Part shown: one piece after another, positions 23,705-35,781 of the stretch
Layout of the letters: each line of letters begins with the position of its first letter
How positions within the stretch are numbered: position 1 is the stretch's first letter
Assembly: GCF_040712315.1 (NCBI RefSeq)
Contig: NC_134013.1
Span: forward strand, 11,443,001 to 11,507,000
Length of the DNA: 64,000 nucleotides
Direction: 5' to 3'
DNA from: Castanea sativa
Taxonomy: Eukaryota > Streptophyta > Magnoliopsida > Fagales > Fagaceae
The notes under the pieces: model-generated
What the model saw: the letters and a program-made list of their open reading frames with translations, nothing else
Told to the model about the DNA's origin: nothing
Databases searched by the model: none
Translations under genes and position numbers: made by a program

Positions 23705-24800
23705 TGAAGCACGAATGTGTTTCCAGATTCGGGTGCCGGTGCAGAACTCGGCAATTTTTGAAAAAGTAAGGTGTGGGTGGGGGTGTGGCGGGGTGTGACG
23801 ATTAAAAAATTATTATTTATATTTTTGATATATTACTAAGCATACTTTTTCACATTATATAAATATATACCAAATTTAAGAGCAGTAGTAGATAATAACT
23901 ACAACATGATGTTAACCTACAAATAATTTGACAAATATATAATAATTATTAACTAAATAAAAAATCAAACCCTAGTGTCACAAGACTCACAACATTATAG
24001 ACAGGCAGACAGCTTATATAAAAAATTAAAAAAAATTAAAAAATCATATCATAGTTCACTGTTTACAGATTTACAATCACAAATCAAACCCAAGCCACAA
24101 CATTATTACCAAACAGCTTATATATATAAAAGATCACATAGACCTAAGATTGAAAAACTAAGAGGGTGAGAGCTATGGAAAAAGTTAGAGCATGTGAGAG
24201 CTATGAAAAACTAAGATTGAAAGCTTGAGATTGATACTGCAAGGGAGATGGAGAGTGAGAGTGAGTTGAGACTTGAGAGTGTGAGAGTGAGAGTGAGTCA
24301 CTGAGCTGAGACTTGAGCTTGAGATTTTATGAGAGAGGGGAGACGTCGTGGCAGAAGCACAGAGACCAAAGAGGCAGAGAGTGAGAAAGAGCTGAAGTGA
24401 GTGAAGTCTGAAGAGTGAAGATGCGATATAGGGATTTTGTCCAAAGTCCAAACGGTGCATTGCACCTTTTTTTTATATACATTTTTTTTTTTTTTTACTT
24501 CAGCCAAACAGTGTGTTTCACACCTTTTGTTTTTTGTTTTTGTTTTGAATTTCAGCCTGAATCGGCCGGTTTGGCGCCGATATTGGTAGTTGCCACCAAT
24601 ACTGACCGATTTGGCCCGAATTGGCGCGAATCGACCCAATTCTGCGCACATTGGCCCGACTCAGCACCACGTCAACGCGTATCGCATTGAGAAAAAAAGG
24701 ACATGGCACCAACGCGCTGGTAGTGGTATCGCCTGCCGCACCCCACGTTGGGTCACATCAGATGCAGGTTCAGCAGCCGAAACGCCGCATCCGTGCTTCA
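23705..24800. mobile_element. Non-autonomous DNA transposon with MULE-like ends (1.1 kb)
   Basis: Terminal inverted repeats TGAAGCACGAATGTG (left) and CGCATCCGTGCTTCA (right) match with two mismatches over about 15 bp. Flanks TATCTTTTAC (23695-23704) and TAGGTTTTAC (24801-24810) look like a 10-bp target duplication with two differences. Unit A has no insert at this place (about 1830-1865). The right half contains GGCGCGAATCGACCC-type repeats; overlapping open frames there (24298-24868) are not convincing proteins. Confidence 0.6.
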
Positions 24801-24867
24801 TAGGTTTTACAGCTACTATTTTTATTTTATTTTTGTTTACTTTGAGAATCCGTTTTACCGCTACTTA

Positions 24868-25281
24868 GAGCACTTGTAGCAGTGGAGCTAAAAAGCCATA
24901 TAGCTATTTTAGCTCCACCAAAACACAAAAAACCACCCCCTCCCCCCTCAAAAAAAAAAAAAAACACAAAAAAAACACAAAAAACCACCATCCAGTAGTG
25001 GAGCTATAGCTATTTTTTTAGCTTCATTGCTATAGTGCACATCTATAGATAGATGTGATGTGCATTGTAGCTTAGAGCTAAAAAAAAACAATTTTTTATT
25101 CCCTGTCCGGTTGTGTGTGGCTCTAATGGTTATGTAGTAGATATATTATTTTATTGTAATAAATATCTTATTTTATTGTGATGTTTATATTATTTTATTA
25201 TATTAAAACTTAAAATAGATCCACTATTGTATCATGTGTAAGTAAAATAGATAAAATAACTTTTTAGGGTGTCAAATGCTC
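24868..25281. mobile_element. MITE, Harbinger/Tourist-like (414 bp)
   Basis: Ends GAGCACTTG...CAAATGCTC are inverted. Target repeat TTA at 24865-24867 and 25282-25284. The motif GTGGAGCTA occurs near each side of a C-rich stretch. Three-bp TTA/TAA targets with GAGCA-type ends fit PIF/Harbinger MITEs. Confidence 0.65.
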
Positions 25282-25284
25282 TTA

Positions 25285-26248
25285 AAAGCCTAATATTGGA
25301 GAATCACCAGAGGTCTCGTAAAAGGCTAAAAACAACCGGAATCCAAGACTTTAAAAACTCTGTGCAAACCGTTTCATCGTGAATTTTACATTGGATAATC
25401 TTTTTCATTTTTTTTTTTTTTGGCTTGAAGAAATTGGGCTGAGATGTTATGGGATTGTGTTCTGCCAGCCTAATTGGAAGAAAATGCTACCCTTCATAAT
25501 TTTTTTTTTCTAAATATATTCCTTTTTTAGATAAAAATATATCCTTTTTTAAAAAAAAGAGAAAACACAATATCAACGGTACAAAAAGCAGCAGAGCTGC
25601 AAAGAAATAGAGAACAACCAAAAGCTCAGCACCGAGCCAGCTTATTAGCTAGCACCATCATCTTCTCTCTCTCACAAAAAAAAAAAAAAAAAAGGGGAGA
25701 ATGTTCTTCCTTTAGCCACACAAAATTCTATTTTGAACTTTTTTTTTATAAACATTCTTACACAAGAATAGTCTAATCTAATATCCTGTCTGGCTCACAG
25801 CTTAACAAATATCAGTCACAGCCTCTAAACTTTTCAGCATGAATTCATTTGTTTTTGTTATCGATTTTATCATGTACTGATTGTTTATTTTTCGTTGAGG
25901 CTTCTACCTTCTAGAACTGTTTCCCTATCACCAAACCAAAGTTACCAAATGAGAGAGAGAGAGAGAGAGAGTTGAAAATTCATTATTCATTTAACGTAAA
26001 GGGTAAAAAAAAAAAGTCATTTATTAATAACAAATAACAACTATAATTGTTATTCAACTTACAATAACCCTTCTCTTTTCATATAAAAAAGAAAATAATA
26101 AAACCATTCTTTTAATAGCTTTTATACAAAGTGATATATGCATCTATATTAACTAGTACACAACTTTATTTTCAAACAGACCTCTCATCCATTCTTCTCT
26201 TACAATACCAACAAATTCAGCCAATTAAGGCTGATGTGATATATAATT
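25285..26248. other. Unit B spacer downstream of GASA copy B
   Basis: No gene. It matches 2090-3979 of unit A in part: the AAATTGGGCTGAGATGTTATG block near 25431, the GCAGCAGAGCTGCAAAG block at 25588 and the GAGGCTTCTACCTTCTAGAA block near 25905. A GAGAGA microsatellite lies at 25952-25972. Confidence 0.65.
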
Positions 26249-26808
26249 TTAAGGGCACTTGAGTTTGCCACCATGGGTGGTCATGGTGGCGTAGCAGGGG
26301 CATACATCACGGTTGCCGGAAGTGCCTGGAGGAACACAGCTGCAGCGAGAACAGCAAGTCCCACATGCCCTCTTGCACAGGTTCGGCCTAGACGATAACT
26401 GACACCTCGCACTACATGCTGCTCCACAATCTGAAAAGTATAACATATATATATATAATTCAAAACGTTAATTAGCCAAGCCAACTATATATGATTATTC
26501 GATCAAACTGTATCACATATGTAACATAGTGATGGAAGAAGATAAAAATCACCTATTTTTTTATTGGGAGAACCCTTTGCTGCATCTGTGTTCACCTGCA
26601 TAACTCAACAACATATTATCGTGTTAGAAAGAAAGTGATCTATAGGCTTCACGTTTATTTTTGAAAACAATAGGAAGAGGAAAGAGACAGTGTGAGGTCT
26701 TAGATGATCGCTAAATAAAATAAAGTTTACCATCTGATCAGCTTCAACGAGATGGATAACGAGAAGAGAAATGAGAACAGAAGCAATTAAAGCCTTTGAG
26801 ATGGCCAT
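26249..26808 (-). CDS. GASA: GASA/snakin cysteine-rich secreted peptide, copy B (3 exons)
   Basis: Exons, minus strand: 26731-26808, 26553-26595, 26249-26430 (78, 43 and 182 nt; 100 aa). Intron phases equal copy A. The signal peptide MAISKALIASVLISLLV... ends VEA before DQM. The exon 2 linker reads VNTDAAKGSPNKKI. The C-terminal GASA domain keeps all 12 cysteines with RACGTCC, CVPPGTSGN, VCPCY and KCP; it differs from copy A at a few positions (for example CCSRC for CCARC and HGGKLK for RGGQLK). A frame extending exon 1 through its donor into the intron is not the true protein. The gene looks intact and shares the QLSSRPN form with copy A, unlike C and D. Expression and function are not readable here. 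Confidence 0.93.
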
Positions 26809-26916
26809 GGCTGATGACTTATAGCTAGAGCTACTTTCGTTTCCACGCTAGCTAGTTGTAATTGAAAAGTTGAAAACCTGAAAGATCTAGTGCATAGAAG
26901 TGAGATAAGGATGCTC

Positions 26917-26927
26917 CTATTTATAGC
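26917..26927 (-). promoter_or_regulatory. TATA box of GASA copy B, with upstream CATGCA motif
   Basis: Minus-strand GCTATAAATAG, 109 bp before the ATG. CATGCA lies at 26982-26987, 55 bp further upstream. Confidence 0.6.
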
Positions 26928-26999
26928 AAGCGTATATGGGCTAAGCAGCAAGAATTAATAAATAAACAAAAAATGTAGGAGCATGCAAGCGGGATATTC

Positions 27000-29060
27000 T
27001 TAATTGTTACATGTCGGTTTAGAACCTATGTCAGCCAAATTTCAAATGAGTCACTATTTCGTGAAGTAGGGTAGTAAACTAGTGGTGTGCTGATGTCTTA
27101 GTCAAAAAAGTTCTAGCTCTATATCATGATTTTATGTATTTTGATAGTAACTTCTGGTCTTATGTTTATTTTTGATTTATGACAATGTGGTTCTGCACTA
27201 TATGTAAGGTATAGCCTTCAAAATTTTGTTGTTGTTGGTTCTTTTCGTTAATACTGTTCGGATTAAAAAAAAAATGTTGGTTGAAATAACTTATTTAATT
27301 TTTTTCTGAAATTATTTAAATAAATACTCATATTTTGAAAAAAGAAAAAAGCTAAACGACAAAAAGTTAACATATAAGCTAACACACACCCAGAAATAAA
27401 AAGCCTAAGCACTAGTCTGGGAATATCTCGTAAAAAAGCATTTGGATTCATCTAGGGACAGAGAGTCGGCACATTTGTTGTATTGGAAAATGATAAGACA
27501 ACCGAAAATGGTACAATCTTGTGCCACAACTCGCCACAATCAGTTATAATTGGTAAAAGTGTGTGTTATAATTAGTAAAAATGTGTTCCTATATGGCTTA
27601 CAGGACACTTTTTTACCAGTCCAACGACAAAGTTGTGCTATTTTCGGTGTTTTATGCACAACTCTGTTGTATTACTTTTAGAATGGTGTTTTCAATTCCA
27701 GCTGGCTCAAGTAAGCTAGCGCATAGTTTTAACTTTTAAGTTTAACGTGGAACTGTTTCGCAACCATAAAATATCTAAATCTTGAAGCTAAAACAATATT
27801 TGATTAGAAAGGCAGAGTAGGAGTAATTTGACTCTGTCCCACTAGGAGAGCTCTATTCTATTTAGGAAAAAAGTTTTTCTTTTGCCATTTTAAAAACAGT
27901 AAGGGATCAACTGATCACGTTTAAACAATATGGGAATGTAACTTAAACTGCGAGCTCAATTAAGATTAAAAAAAAAAAAAGACTGCTCAATTAATTAATA
28001 AAGTAAAAAAATTTTAGTACTCCTAGAAAGAATTTTAAAAAAAAAAAAAATTCAGATTAATTTAAAGCATTGTGTGTATTCAACTTTTCAAATAAATTAA
28101 TAGGAGTTATAAACTCTCCTTAGAGTTAGTCATTTTCTCACACTTATAGGCAAGACAATCTTGTAACACAGGCTTTAGTTATGACAATAAAGTTTTTTTT
28201 TTTTTTTGGATGGAGTTTATACTTCCTGACATTAATAATTTTGTAACAGTATATTTAGTTTTTTTTTTTGGACGGTGTAAAACAGTTTTGTGTGCAACAA
28301 ATATTTACCTTATCTAAGTGGTCAAATATCTCCATTGTCTACCACCCTACAGTTATTTATAGCTACAGTTTATAATTCATTTTGCATTATAAATTGATAA
28401 ATGTAATAAAAATATATATAGAAGGAGTTTTTGTTGCAAAATTCACTTCAACCTAAATATCATGTTTATATTTGGAACTCTACGATTTTTTTTTTAAAAA
28501 TTATTTTGATAATGTTTGTATTTTATTAGGCTACACAGGAAAAATTATGCTAACTTCATACGAATCTTTTTATACTTGTCTATTAATTTCCAAAAAATTC
28601 AACTTGAATCTCATTCTTATATATTTTTTTAGTTCCATATACATCATAATAGGGGAAAAAAAGAAGAAGAAAAGAAGTTAACGTTGAACACACGTGACAA
28701 CCCCATTGCATGTCCACACGTGCAGCTAATGAAACAGAGAATCAGAAATTAACGTTTTGTACAATCAAGCTAAAGTGATGTGTTTGTGACTCGTGACTTG
28801 TGAGAGTTCTACTTCCTTCGTAGAAGCGATTGTGATGTGTTCGTGTAGAATAAAGCCTCACTCATATATAGCCACTTATCATATAAACAAAACAGCTGTA
28901 CAAAGTCGCACCACAGCTGTATCCATCTTCATTCATGAAAGCCAATATGTTCAAATTAAATTTGGTCCCTGTTTAGGCCATGTCACAATTTTAAAAAAAT
29001 TAAAAAAAAAAGAAAAGAAAAGAAAAAATGACATCAATTATAGATGCTGATAATAATGCT
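27000..29060. other. Unit B spacer upstream of GASA copy B
   Basis: No gene. Blocks shared with the other units appear in order: AATTAATTAATAAAGT near 27990, TTTATACTTGTCTATTAATTTC near 28570, CACGTGCAGCTAATGAAACA near 28717, TTCCTTCGTAGAAGCGAT near 28812, the ACAGCTGTACAAAGTCGCAC block at 28890 and GACATCAATTATAGATG near 29030. The 27030-27470 part is not obviously present in the sister units. Confidence 0.6.
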
Positions 29061-29126
29061 TATGTATTAGTATAATAATCACTGTGGTCACCCCTTATGG
29101 AAAAGGATTTTGTTACATGTATAAAA

Positions 29127-29302
29127 TAATGCTAAAAATATAAACTATTTTACTAAAAAATTGTACAAACAACTAATGTAGTGAATAATTATTGATAAAT
29201 GAAAAAGTAATATGGTGAGTCAAGATGAAAACCAATAAGAGGTTGACTATATTAACATTTTATAAAAATATTATAAAATAGTTTGTATCTGTAGTATATT
29301 AT
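29127..29302. mobile_element. Short inverted-repeat element in unit B
   Basis: Left ATAATGCTAAAAATATAAAC and right (reverse complement) ATATACTACAGATACAAAC, each followed by TATTTTA, form about 27-bp imperfect inverted ends. Units C and D lack this insert before the GATGGATTCAATTTTCC block. The target repeat is unclear because the flanks are AT-rich. Confidence 0.4.
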
Positions 29303-29911
29303 ATATATTAATAGTAAGATGGATTCAATTTTCCTTTATAAAATATCCACCAAATGATTTATTAGAAGAGTTAGTGTTAATTTGAATCATCTCTCCTCCC
29401 ATCGTTGTTCTTTTCAAATTATGAAATAAATGAGTAATATTCAATATTAAGCAAACATCATAGATGTAAATCTATCTATTATTACATGTCATTTTGATGG
29501 AAACTATCTGTTGGAAAATGGGTTACTCTAAAAAAATTAAATAAAAAAAACTAAATCATTTTCTCATCCGTTTGCAACTTTAAATGAAAACATTTTGTCA
29601 TTTTCCACTATTGGGTATATACATATCACCTATCTTAAAATTAATATGAAAAATAAAATTTTATTATTATTATGAAATGTAATATTAATCGATTCCTGTG
29701 GCCTATCCTACCGACTACTAAACGATTAGGTTTTAAAATTATTTATTTCTATTAAAGGGAAATTAGAAGGTCTCACAGGAATCAAACCAACCAGGCAGTA
29801 GGGTGGATGCATGTTTTGATTCATGGAGGACGTTCCGCCAGCAAAATTAAAATAATTAATGAACTTTGGACCCACATTTTGAACCTGATATATATCGTAC
29901 GTACTGATTCC

Positions 29912-29944
<33 letters not shown>

Positions 29945-30195
29945 GATACAAAATTATTATTAATAAACTTTGGACCCACAATTACTAATTTTTTTTTTGG
30001 GTATATAAGGTAAAATTTTTACTCTGACTTAGTCTAAGTGTATATGTGTATGAAACTCATTCCTAGAGACTTAAATCTCATTTCTTGCCTCCCTCCACAA
30101 AAAATATAAATTTGTGGAGTGACTATTACGTCAACAGTTCAGAGTGTACAGTTGTAGACTATCCATTCTAAATTTCTAGTAAGTATAATGATAAT

Positions 30196-30380
30196 TGTTA
30201 GTATATAGCTTAGACTAGATTAGCCCATTGGGTTTGGCCTAGTGTACTGTACTTGTAGTTTACTCATATTACTTGTACTACACACATACCTAGCCTATAT
30301 AAGGCTCTCTATTGTACATTATTGTTCACATAGAATATATAGACTATTCAGTCTTTCTCTCTCACTTTATATTCTTAACA
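30196..30380 (+). repeat. 5' LTR of the Copia element
   Basis: 185 bp. It includes CCTATATAAGGCTCTC, a likely TATA box for element transcription, and ends TATTCTTAACA directly before the primer-binding site. Confidence 0.93.
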
Positions 30381-31020
30381 TGGTATTAGAGCCATTCCTC
30401 TAACTTTTTGGTTCCTGTGGACATCTCCGGCATTCTTCCGCTGCCCTCGTCTTCATCCAGTAGCCACTGCCAAAAGCGAGTCACCGCCGTCACGCCCACA
30501 GTCCCTGCAACTCTCGGATCTCACCATTCTGTTCATCCAACTGTCAAAGCAAAGACATAGAGTGACAGAACAGCAAATCCCGAGTGAAACCCAACCAAGA
30601 ACAGCCAGAAATGACCTCACACGCGCCGCCTGAATAATCTGACTGTCGAACACGCGTTTCACGCGCTGCCACGTGCCACCAGAGGTTCTACACGCGCCGG
30701 AAGGAGATCTGCCACGCGCTTCCACTTGCGCCACGCGCCTCCACGCGCTTGAATCCATCCGCGCTGTCCATGTCAGCCCTAGGCTAACATCATCCTGCAC
30801 ATGTCAGCGTCTGAGTCATCCACCTGCGTTAGCACACGCCAGCCGTTGACTTTGACTGTTGACCATCACTGTTGACTGTTGACTTTGCATTGACTTTTGA
30901 CCAAAGTCAAAAAATTTCAAAAGAACCTGTCTTGCTCAGTTTTTCGAGTAGATTCCGATTTTAAGCTTCGTTTCTGCATTTGAGGCATCTAAATCCCAGT
31001 TTTTGGTCATTTTCTTCATT

Positions 31021-32703
31021 ATGGCTCCACAAAAAGAACAAGATATCATACCTCCTATCACCATTATGTTGGATGGTCCTGCTAGCTATCATGCTTGGTC
31101 TCAGAATATGACTGTCTTTCTCAAGGGTCGTAAACTGTGGAGATGTGTGACTAGTTCAATTCCTAAGCCAGTACCAAAATCTACATCCAAAGCCACAGCT
31201 GCTGGAGATGCCTCAAAGACCGCTGCTGCAGTGGATGATTATAAAGAACGCCTAGAGGAATGGGAGAGTATTCAGAGTAAGATTTTGTCTTGGTTTATCA
31301 ATACCTCTATTCCCTCCATTCATAATCTTCTTCCTCGTCTTGAGACTGCTGAGGCAGCTTGGAAATTTTTGGCCAATCGCTATAATTGCACTAATGATTC
31401 AAGCCTGGAGTTCCACATTGAATCAAAGCTTTATCAAATGTGCCAAGAAACAAGTCAGTCTATTTCTGATTATTATTCTCAGACTTCTACTATGTGGGAA
31501 CAACTCTTTACTGCAGATCCTCCACTAGTGTGTTCTAAGAACATTGAGCTCTTTGTCAAATATTGAGATCGCGGTAAATTTATGTACTTCATGATGGGTT
31601 TACGTGAGGATTTTGAGCCTACTAGGGCTTCTCTGCTGAGCCGGTCTTCTACTCCTTCTCTTGATGCTGCAGTCAAGGAGCTCATTTCTGAGGAGAATCG
31701 TTGGCCTACTTATCACATGTCATCATCATCTGATCATGTCTTGGCTACACCATCTCCACAGCCTCCTGTTGTTGCTTTCACTGCTCCTCCACGAATAAAC
31801 TCTGGGCGTCCCACCTCTCAGTCTTCCAAAGGTACTCGCTGCGAGTTTTGTCATGCCAAAGGCCATGACATCTCAGTTTGTTGCAAACTGCAGAAATTTG
31901 TGCAAGAGCAAAATAAAGCTTCTCTTCCTCGGGCAGCTGCTGTATGTCCTTCAGATCCATCGGTTCTTACAGGTCCATCTTTGCCTTCCTCACTTACTAC
32001 GGTTGATATTGAGGCAGTAGTTCAACAGGTTTTATCCCAAACTTCCACTGCCCTTTCTGTCACGTCAGGTAAACAACCTTGGTTTCTTGATACTGCATGT
32101 TGTAACCATATAACTCCTGATGAATTCCAATTTTCAGATAAGGCACCCTTAGAACACCCTATCACTATTTACACTGCTGATGGAACTCCTATGCCTATTA
32201 GTCATAAAGGAACAATCTCTTCTCCTAGTTTATCCCTTAGTGACACCTTTCATATCCCAAAGTTATCCCTCAATTTGCTTTCTGTTGGTCAACTTTGTGA
32301 ATTAGGTGTATATCTTCTATTTACTAATCATGGTGTGGATGTGCAGGATCCTCGGACGGGTCAAGTGCTTGGGACAGGGCGTAAGGTTGGTCGCATGTTT
32401 GAGGTCCATGATTTGAAAATTACTTCACAAATTGTTTCTGCAGCTACTACCACCTCCACCCCCTCACCTGATTTATGGCATGCTCGTCTTGGTCATCCAT
32501 CCTTATCTCATCTTCAGTTATTAGCTTCTCAAGGTCATTTAGGTTCAGTTCAATTTCAAAAATTTGATTGTACTTCTTGTCATTTTGGCAAACAAGCAAA
32601 ATTGCCCTTTAATAATAGTGACTCTTTTTCTTCTGTTCCTTTTGATCTTATACATTTTGATATTTGGGGTCCTGCACCGGTTCCCACTAAGGGGGGGATC
32701 TAG
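31021..32703 (+). pseudogene. Copia gag-protease-integrase N-terminal part, one nonsense codon and a frameshift
   Basis: ATG 31021 opens gag (MAPQKEQDII). The frame meets TGA at 31564-31566 in FVKY-stop-DRGKFMYFMMGL, where Arg (CGA) would be expected, a CpG-type transition. The same frame continues through LREDFEPTRASLL and AAVKELISEENR, a CCHC knuckle (CEFCHAKGHDISVC, about 31837-31880), the protease-like WFLDTACCNHIT (DTA where DSG/DTG is usual) and the GAG-pre-integrase motif LWHARLGHPSLSHLQLL with CTSCHFGKQAKLPF. At the G7 run near 32692 the frame is lost just before integrase FVDDFSRYTW. Products would form the virus-like particle and cut the polyprotein. Confidence 0.9.
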
Positions 32704-33418
32704 ATATTTTTTCATATTTGTGGATGATTTTTCTCGATATACTTGGATTTATCTACTTCACCATAGGTCTGAACTTGTGTCTATTTACCAAATATTTCAT
32801 AAAATGATTGAAACACAGTTTAATCGCATGGTCAAAGTCTTTCGATCAGATAATGCCCATGAATATAATGATAAATCTTTCCTATCCTTTTTAGATAGTC
32901 ATGGTCTCCACTACTCCTCTCGGTCTTCTCTTGAGCTTCATGCTTATTCAGATGCAAACTGGGTAGGTGATCCGACTGATCGATGCTCTATTACAGGTTT
33001 CTATTTCCTGTTGGGTACCTCTCTTGTCTCATGGCGTAGCAAGAAGCAGGATGTGGTTTCCCGTTCCAGTACTGAGGTTGAGTATCGTGCCCTTGCCGAC
33101 ACCACCTATGAGCTTGTCTGGCTTCACTGGCTCTTGGCTGACATGGATGCTCCACAGCCCACTGCGACTCCTCTTTATTATGACAATTGTAGTGCCATCT
33201 ACATTGTTCATAATGATGTCTTCTATGAGTGCACCAAGCACATTGAGATTGACTGCCACATCACTCGCCAACATCTCAAGAAAGGCAATCTCAAGTTGTT
33301 CTCCATCTCTTCTGCTGACCAGCCTGCTGATATCTTCACCAAGACTCACCCGCTTGGTCGTTTTCGAGATCTTATATCCAAACTCCAGTTGGCTTCCTCC
33401 TTGCCACCTCGAGTTTGA
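32700..33418 (+). pseudogene. Copia integrase core fragment fused in frame to RNase H (reverse transcriptase deleted)
   Basis: Continues the pol reading in a new frame after the G7 tract: RYFFIFVDDFSRYTWIYLL and FRSDNAHEYNDKSF are integrase core segments. Within HGLHYSSRSSLELHAYSDAN the text passes straight into the RNase H domain (YSDANWVGDPTDRCSITG, SRSSTEVEYRALA, KHIEIDCHITRQHL, DIFTKTHPLGRF). The rest of integrase and all of reverse transcriptase, normally some 2 kb, are missing without breaking the frame. Ends at TGA 33416-33418 just before the polypurine tract. Confidence 0.9.
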
Positions 33419-33425
33419 AGGGGGA

Positions 33426-33610
33426 TGTTAGTGTATAGCTTAGACTAGATTAGCCCATTGGGCTTGACCCAGTATACTGTATTTGTAGTTTACTCATATT
33501 ACTTGTACTATACACATACCTAGCCTATATAAGACTCTCTATTGTACTTTATTATTCACACAGAATATACAGACTATTCAGTCTTTCTCTCTCACTTTAT
33601 ATTCTTAACA
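33426..33610 (+). repeat. 3' LTR of the Copia element
   Basis: 185 bp, TGTTAGTGTATAGC to TATTCTTAACA, followed by target repeat ATAAT. Confidence 0.93.
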
Positions 33611-34208
33611 ATAATGAGGCAACTTTGTAAGTAACGGTGAGCCAAGCTCAAGCAATTAACCACGTGGCAATCAATTATATGAGTAGAAGCATAGTTTACT
33701 TAGATTCAATATTTATATTATTTAAAAAAAAAGATTCAATAATTATATATTTTACTTAAATAAATTAAAGAAGATGATACATAAATTCAATTCATAATGT
33801 ATAAATCATATAATCTGGTCTAGATTTAACGCTAAAAGGAAGACTATATCTCAAATTCAATAACTCAATTTCATGTTTAGTTCTCCTATTCATCGTTCGA
33901 CGCATCACGTTTACTTTCTTTAAGAGATAGACAGTGGAGGACGGGAGGATGCGGAGTTCAAACCTGAGACATCAAACAATAAAATACAACTTTTACTAGA
34001 TTAGCACTTAAACTCGAATCTTCATTTTTTAATTAATATATATAACTCAGGCAGAGGTGCACTTATAAAACTGCGATAGTTTTACATTAATGGAAAAATT
34101 AATTAAAATACTGCTTGTGTACTACATTTTTAATACAAATATTTTAAAAGTTGTTATGGCTAATATCATATATGAGAAATTATTTAGTCCTATAAAAGGA
34201 GTCTTACC

Positions 34209-34363
34209 CATGATTTTAAAATCTGGTCTAGATTGGCCAATCCAACCAGTTCAACTGGGTATTGGTCCGGTTCAGTAAAAATATCCAAAATCGGCCAAAA
34301 TCGGGAAAAATTTAGAATCGGAGGCAAATCAGGTTTTGCCCTAGTCCGATTTTTAAAACCATG
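34209..34363. mobile_element. hAT-like MITE (155 bp)
   Basis: Ends CATGATTTTAAAATC and (reverse complement) CATGGTTTTAAAAATC are inverted. Flanks GTCTTACC (34201-34208) and GTCTCTCC (34364-34371) match at six of eight positions, a worn 8-bp target repeat. Same family as 38205-38380 and the fragment at 43136-43247. Confidence 0.65.
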
Positions 34364-34988
34364 GTCTCTCCTTCTCTCATAGAGAGTGTGGGTTCCCTAC
34401 CCTAGGTCATACATAAGGGTCCACACCCCTTGTGAGAAAAGGTAGAAGGTAGGATTCACACTCTCTATGAGAGGAATGGGACTCCTTCTATAAGAATTGT
34501 TAGTATATTTTAAATTAAATATATTTAAACTCAAAATAACTGAAGATGAATAAAAAGATGAGTTTGTTAAAGAAAGAGTTACTTGTATGTAAGTTAGATT
34601 AAATAAACCAAGAGAAATTTTCTAAATTAATAAATAACATGTAAGTTATGAGAAAGGTTGGAAGACTATATATATGTCTATGCTATGGACTAATTTTATA
34701 TCAAGAGTAAATGAAGAGAAATAGTTAAAAGTAAAGAGTATTATGTGAGAGAGTGAATTCAAAAATATTCCTAAATTCTTGAGACATTTCGGGCCAAAGA
34801 AAGGTGTTCTTCTGGTGGAGCTTTGGGCTTGAACACTTTGGGTAGAAGCTGTTCTAGCCATACAATATTTGTTGGGCTATTGTATCCTGGGGGAGACAAG
34901 TCAGAAAAGGTCTGCATCAGTTACAAAGATAGCCAACCAAGGGCTCTAATCTTCTTAAAAAGAGCGAGTGTCACGTCTCAGTCCAAAT

Positions 34989-35208
34989 CAGGGAAGTCAA
35001 TACCGTACCAGATGTTGTACTGGTTTAGTCGGCGGTACGATATATTTCGGATACCGGTTAATACCGGTGTACCGTTTCAGGTTTACCGCTATTTTTTACT
35101 ATTTTATACAATATAAAAAGTTATATTTCTAATAATTCAATATCTCACTTTGGCAACTTTTTATATTTTTTTTGGTTGGGTTATCATCATTAATATAAAA
35201 GTGAGAAG

Positions 35209-35239
<31 letters not shown>

Positions 35240-35781
35240 TATATTAAATAATCAAACACCAACCAATTCAATAAATGGCAACCCACGTGTCAAAATATTA
35301 TAGCACCAATTCAAAGTTTCCAACTGCATTTTCTGATGCTTTGAAAATTTCAAAAGGCTATGAAGTCTTTTCTTGGGCAGACCGGCAGAGAGGTTTGAAA
35401 AAGTAAGAAAAGTTTCAAAAAAAAAAACCAAGAAAGAGAGAGAGAAAGAGAAAGTTAGATGGCCAGACGCCAGAGAGAGAGAGAGGAGAAGAAGAAGAAG
35501 AAGAAGATGAAGATGAAGTAGCAGCAGCAGCCAAATCAGTCCCGGTCCGGTAGAGATCGTCGTTGCCTCGCATGTGGAAGGTGAGAGTGACAAAGAAACT
35601 TATTTCTTTTTCCGGTCCGGTGTGCATTTACCGGCCGGAATCTGAAATTTTCCTCCAGTATGGCCAAAATGACCTGGTATGGTCGGTATATTTTCTGGTA
35701 CGAAACAACCTTGTATTTGTACCGGCCAAGGTGCTGGAACGGTAAATACCGGCTGGTACGGTACGAAACAGACTTCCCTGA
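34989..35781. mobile_element. hAT-like non-autonomous element (793 bp)
   Basis: Ends CAGGGAAGTC and GACTTCCCTGA are inverted. Flanks GTCCAAAT (34981-34988) and CTCCAAAT (35782-35789) form an 8-bp target repeat with one mismatch. Next to both ends are GTACCG/CGGTAC-rich blocks. The interior has an (AT)n run at 35223-35243 and GAAGAAG tracts. No transposase is seen. Confidence 0.7.

Larger units (their letters stand above)
22101..29325. repeat. Tandem segmental duplication, unit B
   Basis: Second copy of the unit, carrying the 26249-26808 GASA gene. Its first 700 bases align closely with 93-1000 of unit A, including the CCTACCGACTACTAAACGAT and GATCATTATCCAAAACGGGTC blocks. Unit B-specific insertions are at 22888-23192, 23705-24800, 24868-25281 and about 29127-29302. 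Confidence 0.7.
30196..33610 (+). mobile_element. Ty1/Copia LTR retrotransposon, internally deleted
   Basis: LTRs of 185 bp at 30196-30380 and 33426-33610, both TGTTAG...CTTAACA, with a perfect target duplication, ATAAT, at 30191-30195 and 33611-33615. The primer-binding site TGGTATTAGAGCC (30381-30393) fits the initiator Met tRNA 3' end. A polypurine tract GAAGGGGGA precedes the 3' LTR. The interior encodes gag, protease and part of integrase, then jumps to the pol C-terminus; reverse transcriptase is missing. I count about 12 differences between the LTRs, nearly all transitions, so the insertion is old. Confidence 0.95.

Noticed and set aside
24298..24868. Several overlapping ORFs on both strands near 24.5 kb
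   Set aside because: They fall inside or across the right end of a non-autonomous transposon and share no domain.
26605..26730. Exon 1 of GASA copy B read through to a 67-aa protein
   Set aside because: The text after DQM follows a GTAAAC donor and is intronic; copies A, C and D have the same donor.
30453..30800. 115-aa minus-strand ORF upstream of Copia gag
   Set aside because: Lies in the element's 5' untranslated region, antisense, with CACGCGC-rich composition; no recognisable domain.
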